Position numbers and translations under genes: made by a program. 64,000 nucleotides of DNA, taken from NCBI GenBank assembly GCA_020284085.1, contig JACEVL010000469.1:272501-336500 (forward strand), read 5' to 3'. The notes beneath the pieces were generated by a model, which saw nothing but the letters and a program-made list of their open reading frames with translations, was not told the origin of the DNA and did no database searches. Source of the DNA: Aporrectodea caliginosa (Eukaryota; Annelida; Clitellata; Crassiclitellata; Lumbricidae). Below are positions 43,601 through 54,583 of the stretch, piece by piece. How positions within the stretch are numbered: position 1 is the stretch's first letter; each line of letters starts with the position of its first letter.

Positions 43601-46600
43601 CGTACAAAACTAACCTTATTGAGTGACACAACGGTAAGCTACTTAGTATTAAGATATAAGTCACAAGTCTTCTTTGGTTCTAAACTTCCTGAATTGATTA
43701 AGGCGTGGTTTATTAAGATTATTCAAAGTTGACTTGAAGGTTTGTATCTAAGTGCGTCACGTCGGTTCTAGGACGATTGGTCATAGGACGATTGGTCATA
43801 GGACGATTGGTCATAGGACGATTGGTCATAGGACGATTGGTCATAGGACGATTGGTCATAGGACGATTGGTCATGCAGTTACAATATTATACGCAAGCAA
43901 GCACCAATCGTCCGGATACCCTACGCGTCATAGATTTATGGAAAAACATTCTTGGAAACATAATTGAATAACCGAACGTCCATCCAGTGCTGCTTATTGT
44001 AAAAATAAATGTGTTAGGCCTAATGTTTGTTTTAACGTTCGTTCTTGTTAATTTTAATTCCAATCATAGACCCATGCTTTTAGTTCAGAGCTACAGACAT
44101 TATTGTATATTGAGTCTTTTTAAAACTGTTTCCAATATTGTGTTGGTTTTTCCTACAGGCATTGTGCTACTTTTTCACTATTGTGTGTATTTTTTAAAGC
44201 GTGAACCTTTGTCTCGCGCGAATAAATACAAATAACTTATTTACTTAGTTACCTTTATCATTTACCTTCCTTCTAAACTTCTGACTGCGCCACTTAACCA
44301 TACTGTTTTTAATCGAGCATGATTTTAAAACGTGCCCTCTTTTTAAATACCTCAGCTTAAAATTCGGTTTTAAATGTCCTTCCACTTGCTTGATATCATG
44401 TTACGCAGTTTTACCTTCTTCTTTTCTGCCTGTAGCTGCAAGATCTACCGATCGAGCTACTTGAGCGTCTCCTCGTTAAAGTGGTAGTTATGGAAGTGAA
44501 GGGTATGAAGCTGGCCAAAAGTGTGTGGAAAGTAAAGGCGGATCTTGTGATGAGCAGACTTGAAACTGTCTGTTCGCAATGGAGCAGCATCCTAATGAGC
44601 AACATCTTTCGAAGTGAAGTTCACAGAATTCTAGACGGCACCGGTTAGTTCTTGAAATAACTAATTTCAATTCTGTTTACTAAAGAAACTGAAATCCGGG
44701 GTACAATACACGATTACCTGAAATTGGAGCGTGAAGATTTTTCCAAGGTTTATTCCAGCAAAGCAACACTGTCTTGTTTACGTTCATCAACGCAAAAGAT
44801 ACAAAGTCTACTATTTACACTGTAAATACATATTATACTGTTATACACACGATTATAAATCTCAGTACGTCGATAACGTAACATAGGCCTCTGTCCTCTT
44901 TCGCTGATCTAAATCTCGAAACTTTCTTATTCAGACAGCCGCCGGATTTAACTACTGCGATCAACCTTATTTCATTCCCGCGTACCACACTTTCGGTGGA
45001 CCATCTGCTCACATCACCAATTGGTCACCCATATTCTTTCGAAAGACGGTGGTTCCAACTAGAGGGGCCGACATAAGCAAAACCTGTTGACTGAGCTGTA
45101 TTCCCTCGCACGTGGGAAACAACCAGAAGTCCTCTGGCGGTCGTTCGGAGAGCGGAGCGACCAGGTAGTGAAGACACCGAGGTACAGAAGGTCTTGAGGT
45201 ATGAAGGAGCTACCTCGACCAAACAATTGCGCAAAAGAGTTAAAATGTTTAACTCTATGAACTGGGGCACAGGAAACCAGTGGAGAGGGTCCCAAAGGAA
45301 GGCATATACTGTGGTATGTACTGTGCATTGTAGCTACTATCTTTCTGCAGCTGAGCTTTCTAATGTTTGCTCCGTCGATCTTTTTAAATTCCACGTCTCC
45401 TAGTTCTAGGCACACCTTTGACGAACCGCTTGTTCAAAGTAACCTTAAATTTGATTGTACCTGAACTCTTGAACAAAGTGTCAACTTTCAACCCTGAATG
45501 GAAATTCCGTTGTTGGGCTCTAGGTGTATGCGAAAGTTTACTAGCGACGACATTTCCAGTCAAGTTCATCTGAGTGTTTAAGATTAACTCCTTATACTTT
45601 TAGAACCTTGACACTTTTTCGGCTCGAAGACACTTTTAATTGAGCCTTTAAAGTATCTCATAAAGGCAGAACGCCTATACGTATAACTAATTTTCTTGTA
45701 TTTTTGGTAATTGTTTTCATGTAATTGGTAATTCTGTGTCGCCTTTTGAGATAATTTGTTTAACACGAAACATTTTTGCGCAATTCATATGAAAAGAAAA
45801 ACATTTTTTTAGCTCAGGAGACGTTTCGTTTGGAAATTTTGCAACAATCTCCGATCCAGTCAGAAGTTATCGAAGTGACTACCATGAAAGATGACATATT
45901 TATGCTCTACAAACAAAAAGGACGAATTGTTGTCTACGACCGCAACAATGCGATAGATGTGAAAGACGTCATCGAGCTACCAGGAATAAGTCCGGTGGAG
46001 ATAGCAGGTTGTAGCGCTTCGAACTCTGTGTATGTACTTCACGAAGAATCTAATTGCCATTCAGTCTTACGCATCACAAAAGAGGAAGAACATCAGTTTA
46101 ACATTTCACCATGGATTGGTGATCCGAGGCTGACGATTTCTCGCATATCCGTATCTTCTGTTGGTAACCTTGTAATCCTTTCAAGGGAGCGCATTACAAA
46201 TGAGATTCTTTCAGGGGAGGATAAACCGAAACCTGCCATTGTAAAGATATATAATTTGAATGGTTCCTTGCAGCACGAAATAATTTTGTCCCCAGATATT
46301 TTTAGTATCATAAATATTTTCAATGCCATTCAAATATCCAACGGAAATATTCTATTGGCTTCTATTACCCGAATAAAACTAACGTTAACGGAGATCGATA
46401 CGACCGGGAGAATTTTACGCCAACGTCTGTCAGCACTTCCGGGATGGCTTGGTACAAGCTTGGCAGATATTCATGGCAGAATTTTGTTGAGCGATGAAAG
46501 CAGCAGACTGGAGCTTTTCGACTCCGAGCTTAATCCTCTGGATTTTACGAGTCAGAAGCAGTATGAGAAGCAGTTCCTTTCCCCTTCTAAATTCCACTAC

Positions 46601-46690
46601 AATAGCGAGAGGAATGAGATAGTGCGCGTGTGTGAGCTTAAGAGTTCTAAGACCAGAGTTTTAACTATCTTCCGTTTCACAGTGGAATAA
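40679..46690 (+). CDS. F-box-like/beta-propeller protein, copy C (four exons, 403 aa)
   Basis: Exons are 40679-40742, 43572-43633, 44436-44643 and 45813-46690, with the same phases and the same 62- and 208-bp internal exons as copies A and B. The N-terminus is MSNKRTSPDSNNDEKS. The F-box-like domain (43-111) has LQDLPIELLERLL and LETVCSQWSSILM. The propeller has VVYDRNNAIDVKDVIELPG, NISPWIGDPR, GSLQHEIILSPDIF, GRILLSD and HYNSERNEIVRV. Probable SCF substrate receptor (inference). Introns hold a hAT MITE (42756), a 15-bp minisatellite (43770), a decayed coding-like stretch (41.8-42.6 kb) and a reverse LINE fragment (45025). Upstream of 45813 an in-frame extension is open, but the acceptor TTTTTTTAG makes the exon start clear. 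Confidence 0.85.
41835..42600 (+). pseudogene. Unrecognised decayed coding-like stretch in intron 1 of copy C
   Basis: Several short plus-strand frames follow each other (e.g. FKLLAQLREYRERVMREAAV at about 42045) with stops and shifts between them and lower AT content than the surroundings. I do not recognise the source. A dead mobile-element gene is the likeliest origin. Confidence 0.3.
42756..43207. mobile_element. 452-bp hAT-type MITE
   Basis: Perfect 15-bp inverted ends CAGGCCCGTAGCCAG (42756-42770) and its complement (43193-43207). Flanks are TGTACAGT (42748-42755) and TGTTCAGT (43208-43215), a 7-of-8 target duplication. It carries C-rich direct repeats with GGTCGTCAACTTTT, and no coding sequence. 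Confidence 0.8.
43770..43874. repeat. 15-bp minisatellite, seven perfect copies
   Basis: AGGACGATTGGTCAT repeated seven times (105 bp) in intron 2 of copy C. A reverse-complement unit (CACCAATCGTCC) follows at about 43902. Confidence 0.95.
45025..45300 (-). mobile_element. LINE reverse-transcriptase C-terminal fragment
   Basis: The minus strand encodes LLRNCLVEVAPSYLKTFCTS, SSLPGRSALRTTARGLLVV and FAYVGPSSWNHRLS. This is the recurrent APSYL...LRS...GLLVVP...GPxxWN ending of LINE polyproteins. Dead fragment in intron 3 of copy C. Confidence 0.75.
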
Positions 46691-46699
46691 AACACTCTT

Positions 46700-48220
46700 A
46701 ATGATTTTGACAATGCGGACAATTTGTAGGCCTATTAAAGTAGTTTCGAGATCTCGTGTAACCTAATTATTATGCTCGTATTTTAGCGATTACCTGAAGT
46801 TTTAACTCACCGTGTTGAAATACCTATTCCATTTGATGTTTACGTTGAAACTTGTACTTTATTCGCATAACTAAAAACAATTTCGTTCTTCTTGCTTAGC
46901 ATTTTTTATTTTACCTTTGCTTACATGACGTAACCTCGTGTAACCGTCGAATCTTATCGATTACTTGACGTTCTAACTAACCGTGTTGAAATAACTATTC
47001 CATCTGATTTTTACGTTGAAACTTGTACATTATTTGCATAACTAAAAACAACTTCGTTCTTCTTGCTGTTTTATTTTAAGAAATTATTCTCATACCTTTG
47101 CTGACATTTGAATTCCTGCAGTTGGAAAATTCCTGTCGGTCTATGAAACTGAATAGTTTGGAAAGCGCTGGTCTAAGTTTCATCGATATTTTTTTAACAA
47201 TTATTTTTTGCTGTTTTTGCATGGCTCAGTTATCCTCAGAAACTGCTGCCTCCTCCCAATGGTATTTTCCTATGGTATTTTCGTGCATATAGAGGTAAGA
47301 CGGGGGCCTATCTTAATCTTCATTCATACTCATCAGACAGGTTTAAATTCTGATCTTTCATTTGAAATCCATGTTTATATAATAACAAGTAATCACACTC
47401 TTAGCTGTCTCTAAGCTTCTGATTTCCTATGACTTGGAGCAAAGATCAGAGTGTCTGCTTCTTGATCCTCATAGAATTACACAGAAGAAAGTATGTGGTT
47501 TACTGTAACTGGCCGAATGGAAATACTCGACCGTAGGACAAGCAGAAGCAGTCGGAACGATTTGTCTCATAATGCCATAGGCTATTTAGCTCCATGATAA
47601 TTGAGATCGATTTATTTAGCTCTTCACGAACAAAAATTATTTTCCGACAAAGAGAAGAAGGTACATGCGAATAGTTAATAATTTATCCGATTTGAAAGAT
47701 ATTCCGTTGTATCCGTTTTATATCCTTAACTGAAACGTTTTAGGCCTACATCCGAAGTAAGTGTGTTCGCGTTATATATCCACCTGAACAAGAAAACCCC
47801 CGGATGTCTTAATCCGGCTCTTGGCTTAAGGCCTCCGGAAGTCTTCATCCGGCCCTGTACATCCGAAGTGTTTTCACGTTATATCCACTTGATTGAGAAA
47901 CGCCATAGTACTACTTCGATCGCGATGATTTGCGAAGAGGCTCAATCTTTAATTGGCTTCTTACAACCAAAACTCACGCAGACTTTCCTTTAATAATAAT
48001 ACTACGCATCACACAGATGGTACTGCTTAAGACCATTAGTTCGGTCGAGAAGGCCAGCGTCCAGATAGTTGCGCAAGAGTCAAAATTTTGAACTAGATTT
48101 ACAAGTAGGCTTAGGCCTACAATTTCTACGTTGAATTTATCATCGCACAGGCGACATTTCTCCAGGCTACCGAATTCCGAGGATTTTGCGATCGCGTTTG
48201 CGGGCCCTTACATGTATATA
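46700..48220. other. 3' flank of copy C and unassigned stretch
   Basis: A partial tandem duplication of the 3' flank is visible: TAACCGTGTTGAAATA and TTTACGTTGAAACTTGTAC occur at about 46810-46860 and again at about 46978-47030. No gene identified further on. Confidence 0.4.
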
Positions 48221-48221
48221 G

Positions 48222-48420
48222 CAATCGTTCGCGCCAAACGGGAGACAGCGCGAGAAACTTCTAAGCGAATTGTTGGTAGACGCCGATATAAGTTTAGCTC
48301 GACAAAGGGTTATCGATTTGTTTGAAGATTGTAACGATCGTAGAACTCTCGTTACAAGATTACTTTATACTGGTATGAAAATAAATGGACGTCGATCGAA
48401 TTTATCAGAATTCAAAATCG
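48222..48420 (+). CDS. Candidate orphan coding exon
   Basis: Open phase between TATATAG (possible acceptor) and a consensus donor at GTAAGTATA (48421). It encodes GRQREKLLSELLVDADISLA, then RVIDLFEDCNDRRTLVTRLL and YTGMKINGRRSNLSEFKI. Composition and donor look gene-like, but no domain is recognised and no partner exon was found. Low certainty. Confidence 0.3.
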
Positions 48421-48479
48421 TAAGTATACTCTGGTAATTATATTTAAAATTGTTGAAATCGTGAATCGATAGGCCTATA

Positions 48480-49540
48480 AGCAGAGATGTTTGCATCATT
48501 TATTTTATTATAATATTATAGGGTAACGGGAGCAAAACACCCCCTTAAATAAGCAGAGATTTTTGCATCATTTGTTTGATTATATAGGGTAACGGGAGCA
48601 AAACATCCTCCTTAAACGGTGTTTGCTAAGTTACACCGTGAGTAACAGTATTTTAAGCATGAATTTATTGCAAGGTCTAGTGCTGAATGTCCCAAATAAA
48701 GAATAATTGCGTTCCATAAAATTGAGAAAAGATGACATTAAACAATAATTAAAAACAAAATGCTTCAAAGGGGCGTTTTGTATTTTCCGAAAACCTTTGT
48801 GACCTGTATTATAGCCTAAATGCATCACCATGTGTACTCTTTAAAGATGTACAGTAGCCTATATGCCTTTGAGGGCATTTATGACTGCCTTTATATACTG
48901 CTTAACACAGGAAGAAAGCAATTGCTTAATAAGGATAGACCTGTTATACATGTAAATGACATTGAGAAATACAATAAGGTTATCGTTTTCAAAACCCGGT
49001 TGGGCGTTTTGCCCCAGGTAAAAAGTTCCATAGGGGGCGTTTTGACGCGCTTGGTGCTACTCTGTGAGATTGCCAAATGCCTGTATCATAAAAAAAATTA
49101 AAATCCCGTTTATTATGCACAGTAATTCGATATATTTTTTGGTATATTTTAAACCTAGAACTGTTTGTATTATTGGCTATGCATCGCATTTTGGAACCAT
49201 TAATGATACAGAATTGGTAGCCAACTCTTACAAGGAAACACGAAAATCAAGTTTATTGAAAATAGAAACAAGAAAGCCATCAAAAAACAAATTACTAACT
49301 GTTTTCTCAATAGGGTACATATATGTTCATAATTAATTACTCTAGCATTTAGAATAGCGCAGGGAGCGCCTCCGAGTAGGAATCTAGAAGGGGCGCTATA
49401 CAAATTTTTGAAATAAAAATAAAGTATAGGGTCTACAAGACCCCAGAACAGTCAAAAACGTTCATTACATAGCCTAGGGAGGACAGGGAGGGGAGGGGTG
49501 TTTTGCCCCGAGGGGTATTTTGCCTCACTCTGCTCTGTTC
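48480..49540. repeat. Degenerate duplicated segment with GGGAGCAAAACA motifs
   Basis: A unit of about 67 bp containing GGGTAACGGGAGCAAAACA and TTTTTGCATCATTT occurs twice in tandem (48484-48617). Related G/C-rich motifs (GGGCGTTTTG, GTTTTGCCCC) recur at 48770, 49000-49040 and 49500. No gene is supported here. A SINE 3' end lies at 49365-49430. Confidence 0.45.
49365..49430 (+). repeat. SINE 3' end
   Basis: GGAGCGCCTCCGAGTAGGAA, then GAAGGGGCGCTATACAAATT and an AAATAAAAATAAAG tail. Same 3' end as the SINE at 34869-35098. Confidence 0.6.
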
Positions 49541-50248
49541 ATTAGCTTCTGTAAAATTCACATCTATTCTTTCAAAATGCAGCCAGGTCCACCAACAGAA
49601 ATTCTGGTCCCTAGGCATTGCAGTCACGGGCCACTGAACTATCTGTAAGTTTTTTATGAGGAAATTCAAAAACAAATTGAAATAATTAAATTGCGGGTAC
49701 GGCGGTACGATATTGTAGTTATATTGTACAACTATGATTTTAATAATCGATTCAAAATTACAAAAAAAAAACTTCTTTCTTTTCTAACAAACTAGACAAA
49801 TTGTTTTGTCCGAAGACATCTGCCATAGTCTTATCATTAAAACTGCGTCTCAATAGTAGCCTATATACATCATTACTGTATCCGTTATAATCCATTATTA
49901 TTTCAATTCTATTCATTTTAATTATATATTTAATCAGCCTAAACAGAATACGTGGTGTTTTTAACACGAAATAAAATTTGACTCTATATATTAAATATCA
50001 TTTCACTAACAACTCTAAGACGGGTTCCAAGTTACAATCATCTTTGAGTAAGATTGCAACTTCGTAAGTTTTTGCAAAGACTAAAAGCCTAACTCAATGA
50101 AGATAGTTGGTAGGTTTTGATAGACATAAATTTATGGAAACCTATCATTGCAATTAACCATCACATAAAACAATTCAAATCGCCTTAGGTGAATATTTTA
50201 CTAAATCATTTAATTATTTTGCTTCAGTCAAAATCTTTTGAAAATTAG
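49441..50248. other. 3' flank of the SLC5 gene
   Basis: AT-rich, no coding signal. It probably contains the transporter's 3' UTR. Confidence 0.35.
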
Positions 50249-53200
50249 TTAAAACTTAGTTGGGTTTGATTTTGGCTCTTTCTCCTCGTTGTCAAGACTG
50301 TCTCCAGTGAAATATTTATTGTCTATTCCTTCTTTTTCCTGAACCTGTTTTAACATAAATATATTAGCAATATTAATAACCAACATTTATGTAAACATTG
50401 CATACGATAGGCTATGTAAACGATGCAAACACTACGCAAATAATGCATTAAAGATGTAATCATGAATTTCGAAATTCATGGAAATTCATCTATTGAAAGC
50501 AATAAGCTGGGTTATCGAAATAAGTTTTATGACCAAAGTGGCCGAAAAATATAAGAAAAGCGACAAACAGAATATATAGCGGTCTACTTGATATAATACA
50601 TCTCTAAAATTATTTACAGAATACACACACATTTCACAAACTAAGTACATGCACAGCATCAACTCATCAAAATCTGCTCTACTTTGTGATTGAAATCAGT
50701 AGCAAAAGATATTCATTGCAATAACTTTTGACACAATAAAGAAAGTAGTTTACAACAATCCCATCAACGATATTCTATACCTTGTAATATCAAACCAATC
50801 GAATTATGCATTTCCTGCGCGGAATTCTCTGGCGTCGAATTGTCCCAGCATTGACAGAAAGTCTTTTAGGACATAATAATGACCATCGTATGTTCTAGTT
50901 AATCCTGTCTTAAGTTGTGAAAAATCAAAGATTCGTAACAATCTTTTATATTATCTAAACAAATATAAAATGACGATTCTTACATTTATAGCTTCTCCAT
51001 TTATAATTTCTGATTTCTCATAATCAACACCACATCGGAATGGTTTCTTGCACGATTCAGGACAATAGCAATACACATTGTCTGCACATGAGTACATGAG
51101 TGATACTGGAATCTTTCGAATTCGGTCTGAAAGAGAAAGTTCATTAATAGGATTATAAACCATGCTATCCGCTACTAATATAACATAACATAATTATCAT
51201 AACATGAGTGATGCTGGAATCTTTCGAATTTGGTCTGAAAGAGAAAGTTCATTAATAGGATTATAAACCATGCTATCCGCTACTAATATAACATAACATA
51301 ATTATCATAACATGAGTGATGCTGGAATATTTCGAATTCGGTCTGAAAGAGAAAGTTCATTAATAGGATTATAAACCATGCTATCCGCTACTAATATAAC
51401 ATAACATAATTATCATAACATGAGTGATACTGGAATCTTTCGAATTTGGTCTGAAAGAGAAAGTTCATTAATAGGATTATAAACCATGCTATCCGCTACT
51501 AATATAACATAACATAATTATCATAACATGAGTGATGCTGGAATCTTTCGAATTTGGTCTGAAAGAGAAAGTTCATTAATAGGATTATAAACCATGCTAT
51601 CCGCTACTAATATAACATAACATAATTATCATAACATCATTGTTCCCAAGTAAAACATCGGTATGTAATAATCATCATCTTAAGCTAATGCGGGAAACAA
51701 AGGGAGGACCAAGTTTACAATCTGGTTATATGGAAATAGACTGATTATACAGTTCATACGAATCCATGAGGAGTGGTTGGATTGTTCCTCAAGATTCACA
51801 TCGCAACAGCTAGAAAGGTGCAGATCCCAACAGTCAATACAGGCTAATGTTAGGTGCAATAAACTTAAGAGGTGCGTGTATGGACAAGTATCAGTTGTAC
51901 AGTCAATGACACGATGAAACTCCTGAGTTCTTTTAAAAGTAACCACAACAGGTTCCAAACCATGCTCCGATCACCACTAACTAGTAGTAATCATTAACGA
52001 AGTGATCCAGCGAAGTATATAAAATATGCTCAGGTTTTATATTAAGCAATACGCGGGGTTGAAGCAGGAAGGTTGCGTGGAGGGGTCAGTTCCAAGCAGA
52101 ACCATCACATGATCTCAGTGTAATTGAGTAGTTAGGAGCTTAAGTCTTCCATCGAGCGGATTTTTCCTTGCCCCATCCCTCTGAGCAACAGTATGGCTGA
52201 TGTAGGTGATAGACTCCAGCCTTTCTATTTATCCGATTCTATCAAGACGATGCTGATTGATCAACGCGGTTAGTTCAGGTCAGTCATAATGTGTGATTAA
52301 GTTAAATTATCCAGCCTAGTGCAATTTTCCAGTTCGTCAAGACGTGATTACAGGGCTTTGTTTTCTTGTTCAAATGAAGTGATTTTCTGGCTTAAGATTT
52401 CGTCTGCTCAAAACACTTGCAGTTTGACTGAATTCATGAGGTGTAGACTTGGTTTTCCTAGTCTTGTTTTTTCATTTTAGCATTTTTTAGTTTTTTCCGT
52501 TTATGTTACGTGTTACTGTTCTTGGTCTGCATCTGTAGTTGACTTTTCCACCAGAGATTCTAACGAAGTCGTAAGGTTTTCAGCCAATTTGCTGAACTTG
52601 TTGCGTCTCTTGTCAACTAGCTTTTTGAAGAAACAAATATCTGATTGATTTATTGACTCACATTTTCCGTAAGAGGACCAAGTCGGTCAAATAGACGAAC
52701 GCCTAACACTTCTTGTACCTCATCAAGTACGCTCTCCATTTGGAGTCTTTTTTTCTAAATTGTTTTGAGAATGTCATAATCAGTTACCTTAAACTGCGTC
52801 CCCGAATAAGTGACGCATCTAATCCATAACGTTTGAAGACAATATCGACATTAGAACCACGTGAATGTATTAGATTGTTGGAACACTGCACGGGCGACGT
52901 GTCATTCAACCACCATCTTGATTCTCTAACCTGAGGACCTATTTATTACCATATAGTGTGTCAATAACTATAAATGGGGGATTCCATGTGCCAAAACTTA
53001 AAATACAGTTTGAATCATGGTCAGCTGGCGTTGAGAACAGCGGACAATACATATATGACCTATGCATTTTCTTATTTTTGTTTATACAAAATTTAAAAGT
53101 CAAGAATGAAATTTAATAAAATCGATAATTTAAATATGAAAACCTGAATAAGGTCTTCGCAAATTTCTGCTAAGAATTTTTGGTTCAGAATCTACAAGAC

Positions 53201-54526
53201 AATATCAAAACACTCACCGAAAGTCCATCCTCTTGTGACAAATAGTTCCATTATTATACTTGAAACAAAAGACACGATAATGTTGATAATTAGTGAGCTA
53301 AAGACTCCAATGAAGCCATACCAGCCGTAAGTCACTCTATACAGTTCCACAAGTGGAAACCAATTCGAGCTGAAATATTGAAACCAATGCAAATGCTAAC
53401 ATATAATTCCAGAACAATCGAAGCTAGCAAATTAAATAGCATAGGCCTAGGCTACACGGTACTCGACAATCGTATGTCAATTCTTAATCCCCAATTCGTT
53501 AGCGAAATAATCAATAATTTACATGAATAATAAATTTTAATAAATTATATAAATTATATATGGCGCAATCTATAATTACAAAAGGTAAATATTGAAAGTA
53601 TGTTCTGTGTTGTCGTCGGATCAATTTTGGATTTTCAACGATTACCATTTCAGGATCAAATAAAATCAATACATTGCAGATTTACGTCATTATAGGGTCT
53701 ATGATGTAAATGAAAAATAAAATAATTAAGTTCAAAAAAGGATATTAATGGTTAAGCTGGTATTGCGTTGTGGCCACATTTATGCGTTCCAGAGTTCTTA
53801 ATATAAAACTCAATCATTCAATAAGTTTTTAAGTGTGTAATCTGTGCAAGGCTGCCCGTGTGTGGTGACGTTTTCCACACACTTGGACATTCAAACTCTG
53901 GAAGGATAATGCTGCTATTAAATTTAAAACTGCATAATTTAAATAGGTAGACAGCATACACAAGCATTTAATTGTTCTGTACGGCTTTCAAATCCTGAAT
54001 TAATATGGCCTAGCACAGAAAACAATAAAATGGCACGTTAGACGTAATGACACGAAAATCTCATTATTCAAGATTGGTTTCTAATATACTGCATTTAATG
54101 TGAATGTTATATGCGGATATATCACTTAACGTTCCAATTGATCGATATTAGAATTACCTGTTCGTAGGTAGGCCTAATTGTATGGTTAGATTTCCTCTGC
54201 AACTTGAGATGGGTAACGTAGGCGTAGGTGGTGCATATACTAGTCCTCCAACAGATATCCATAGAGTTATAATCAAACCTCCGAGAATTCCAGCTATTGC
54301 TCCCTAGATATTAGAAACAACCTTACTCCCGTCAGCCAACATTAAAGAAGATGAAGTTGAAGAGTACAACTACGCATACGCAGGGGCTGCCGAGAAATAG
54401 AAGAACTTGTAAGATGTCGATGAAAGGAGGACCAACATTGACATTGATTTAAAAATTGGTATCTGTGTTGTTTACGGAAAACTAAATTGAAATGTAGTTG
54501 TGTGTGTGACTGTTGTGTGTGTGTGG

Positions 54527-54583
<57 letters not shown>

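Noticed and set aside
43752..43971. Open frames coding (GHRTI)n and (VIGRL)n
   Set aside because: Artefact of the 15-bp minisatellite, whose unit length is a multiple of three.
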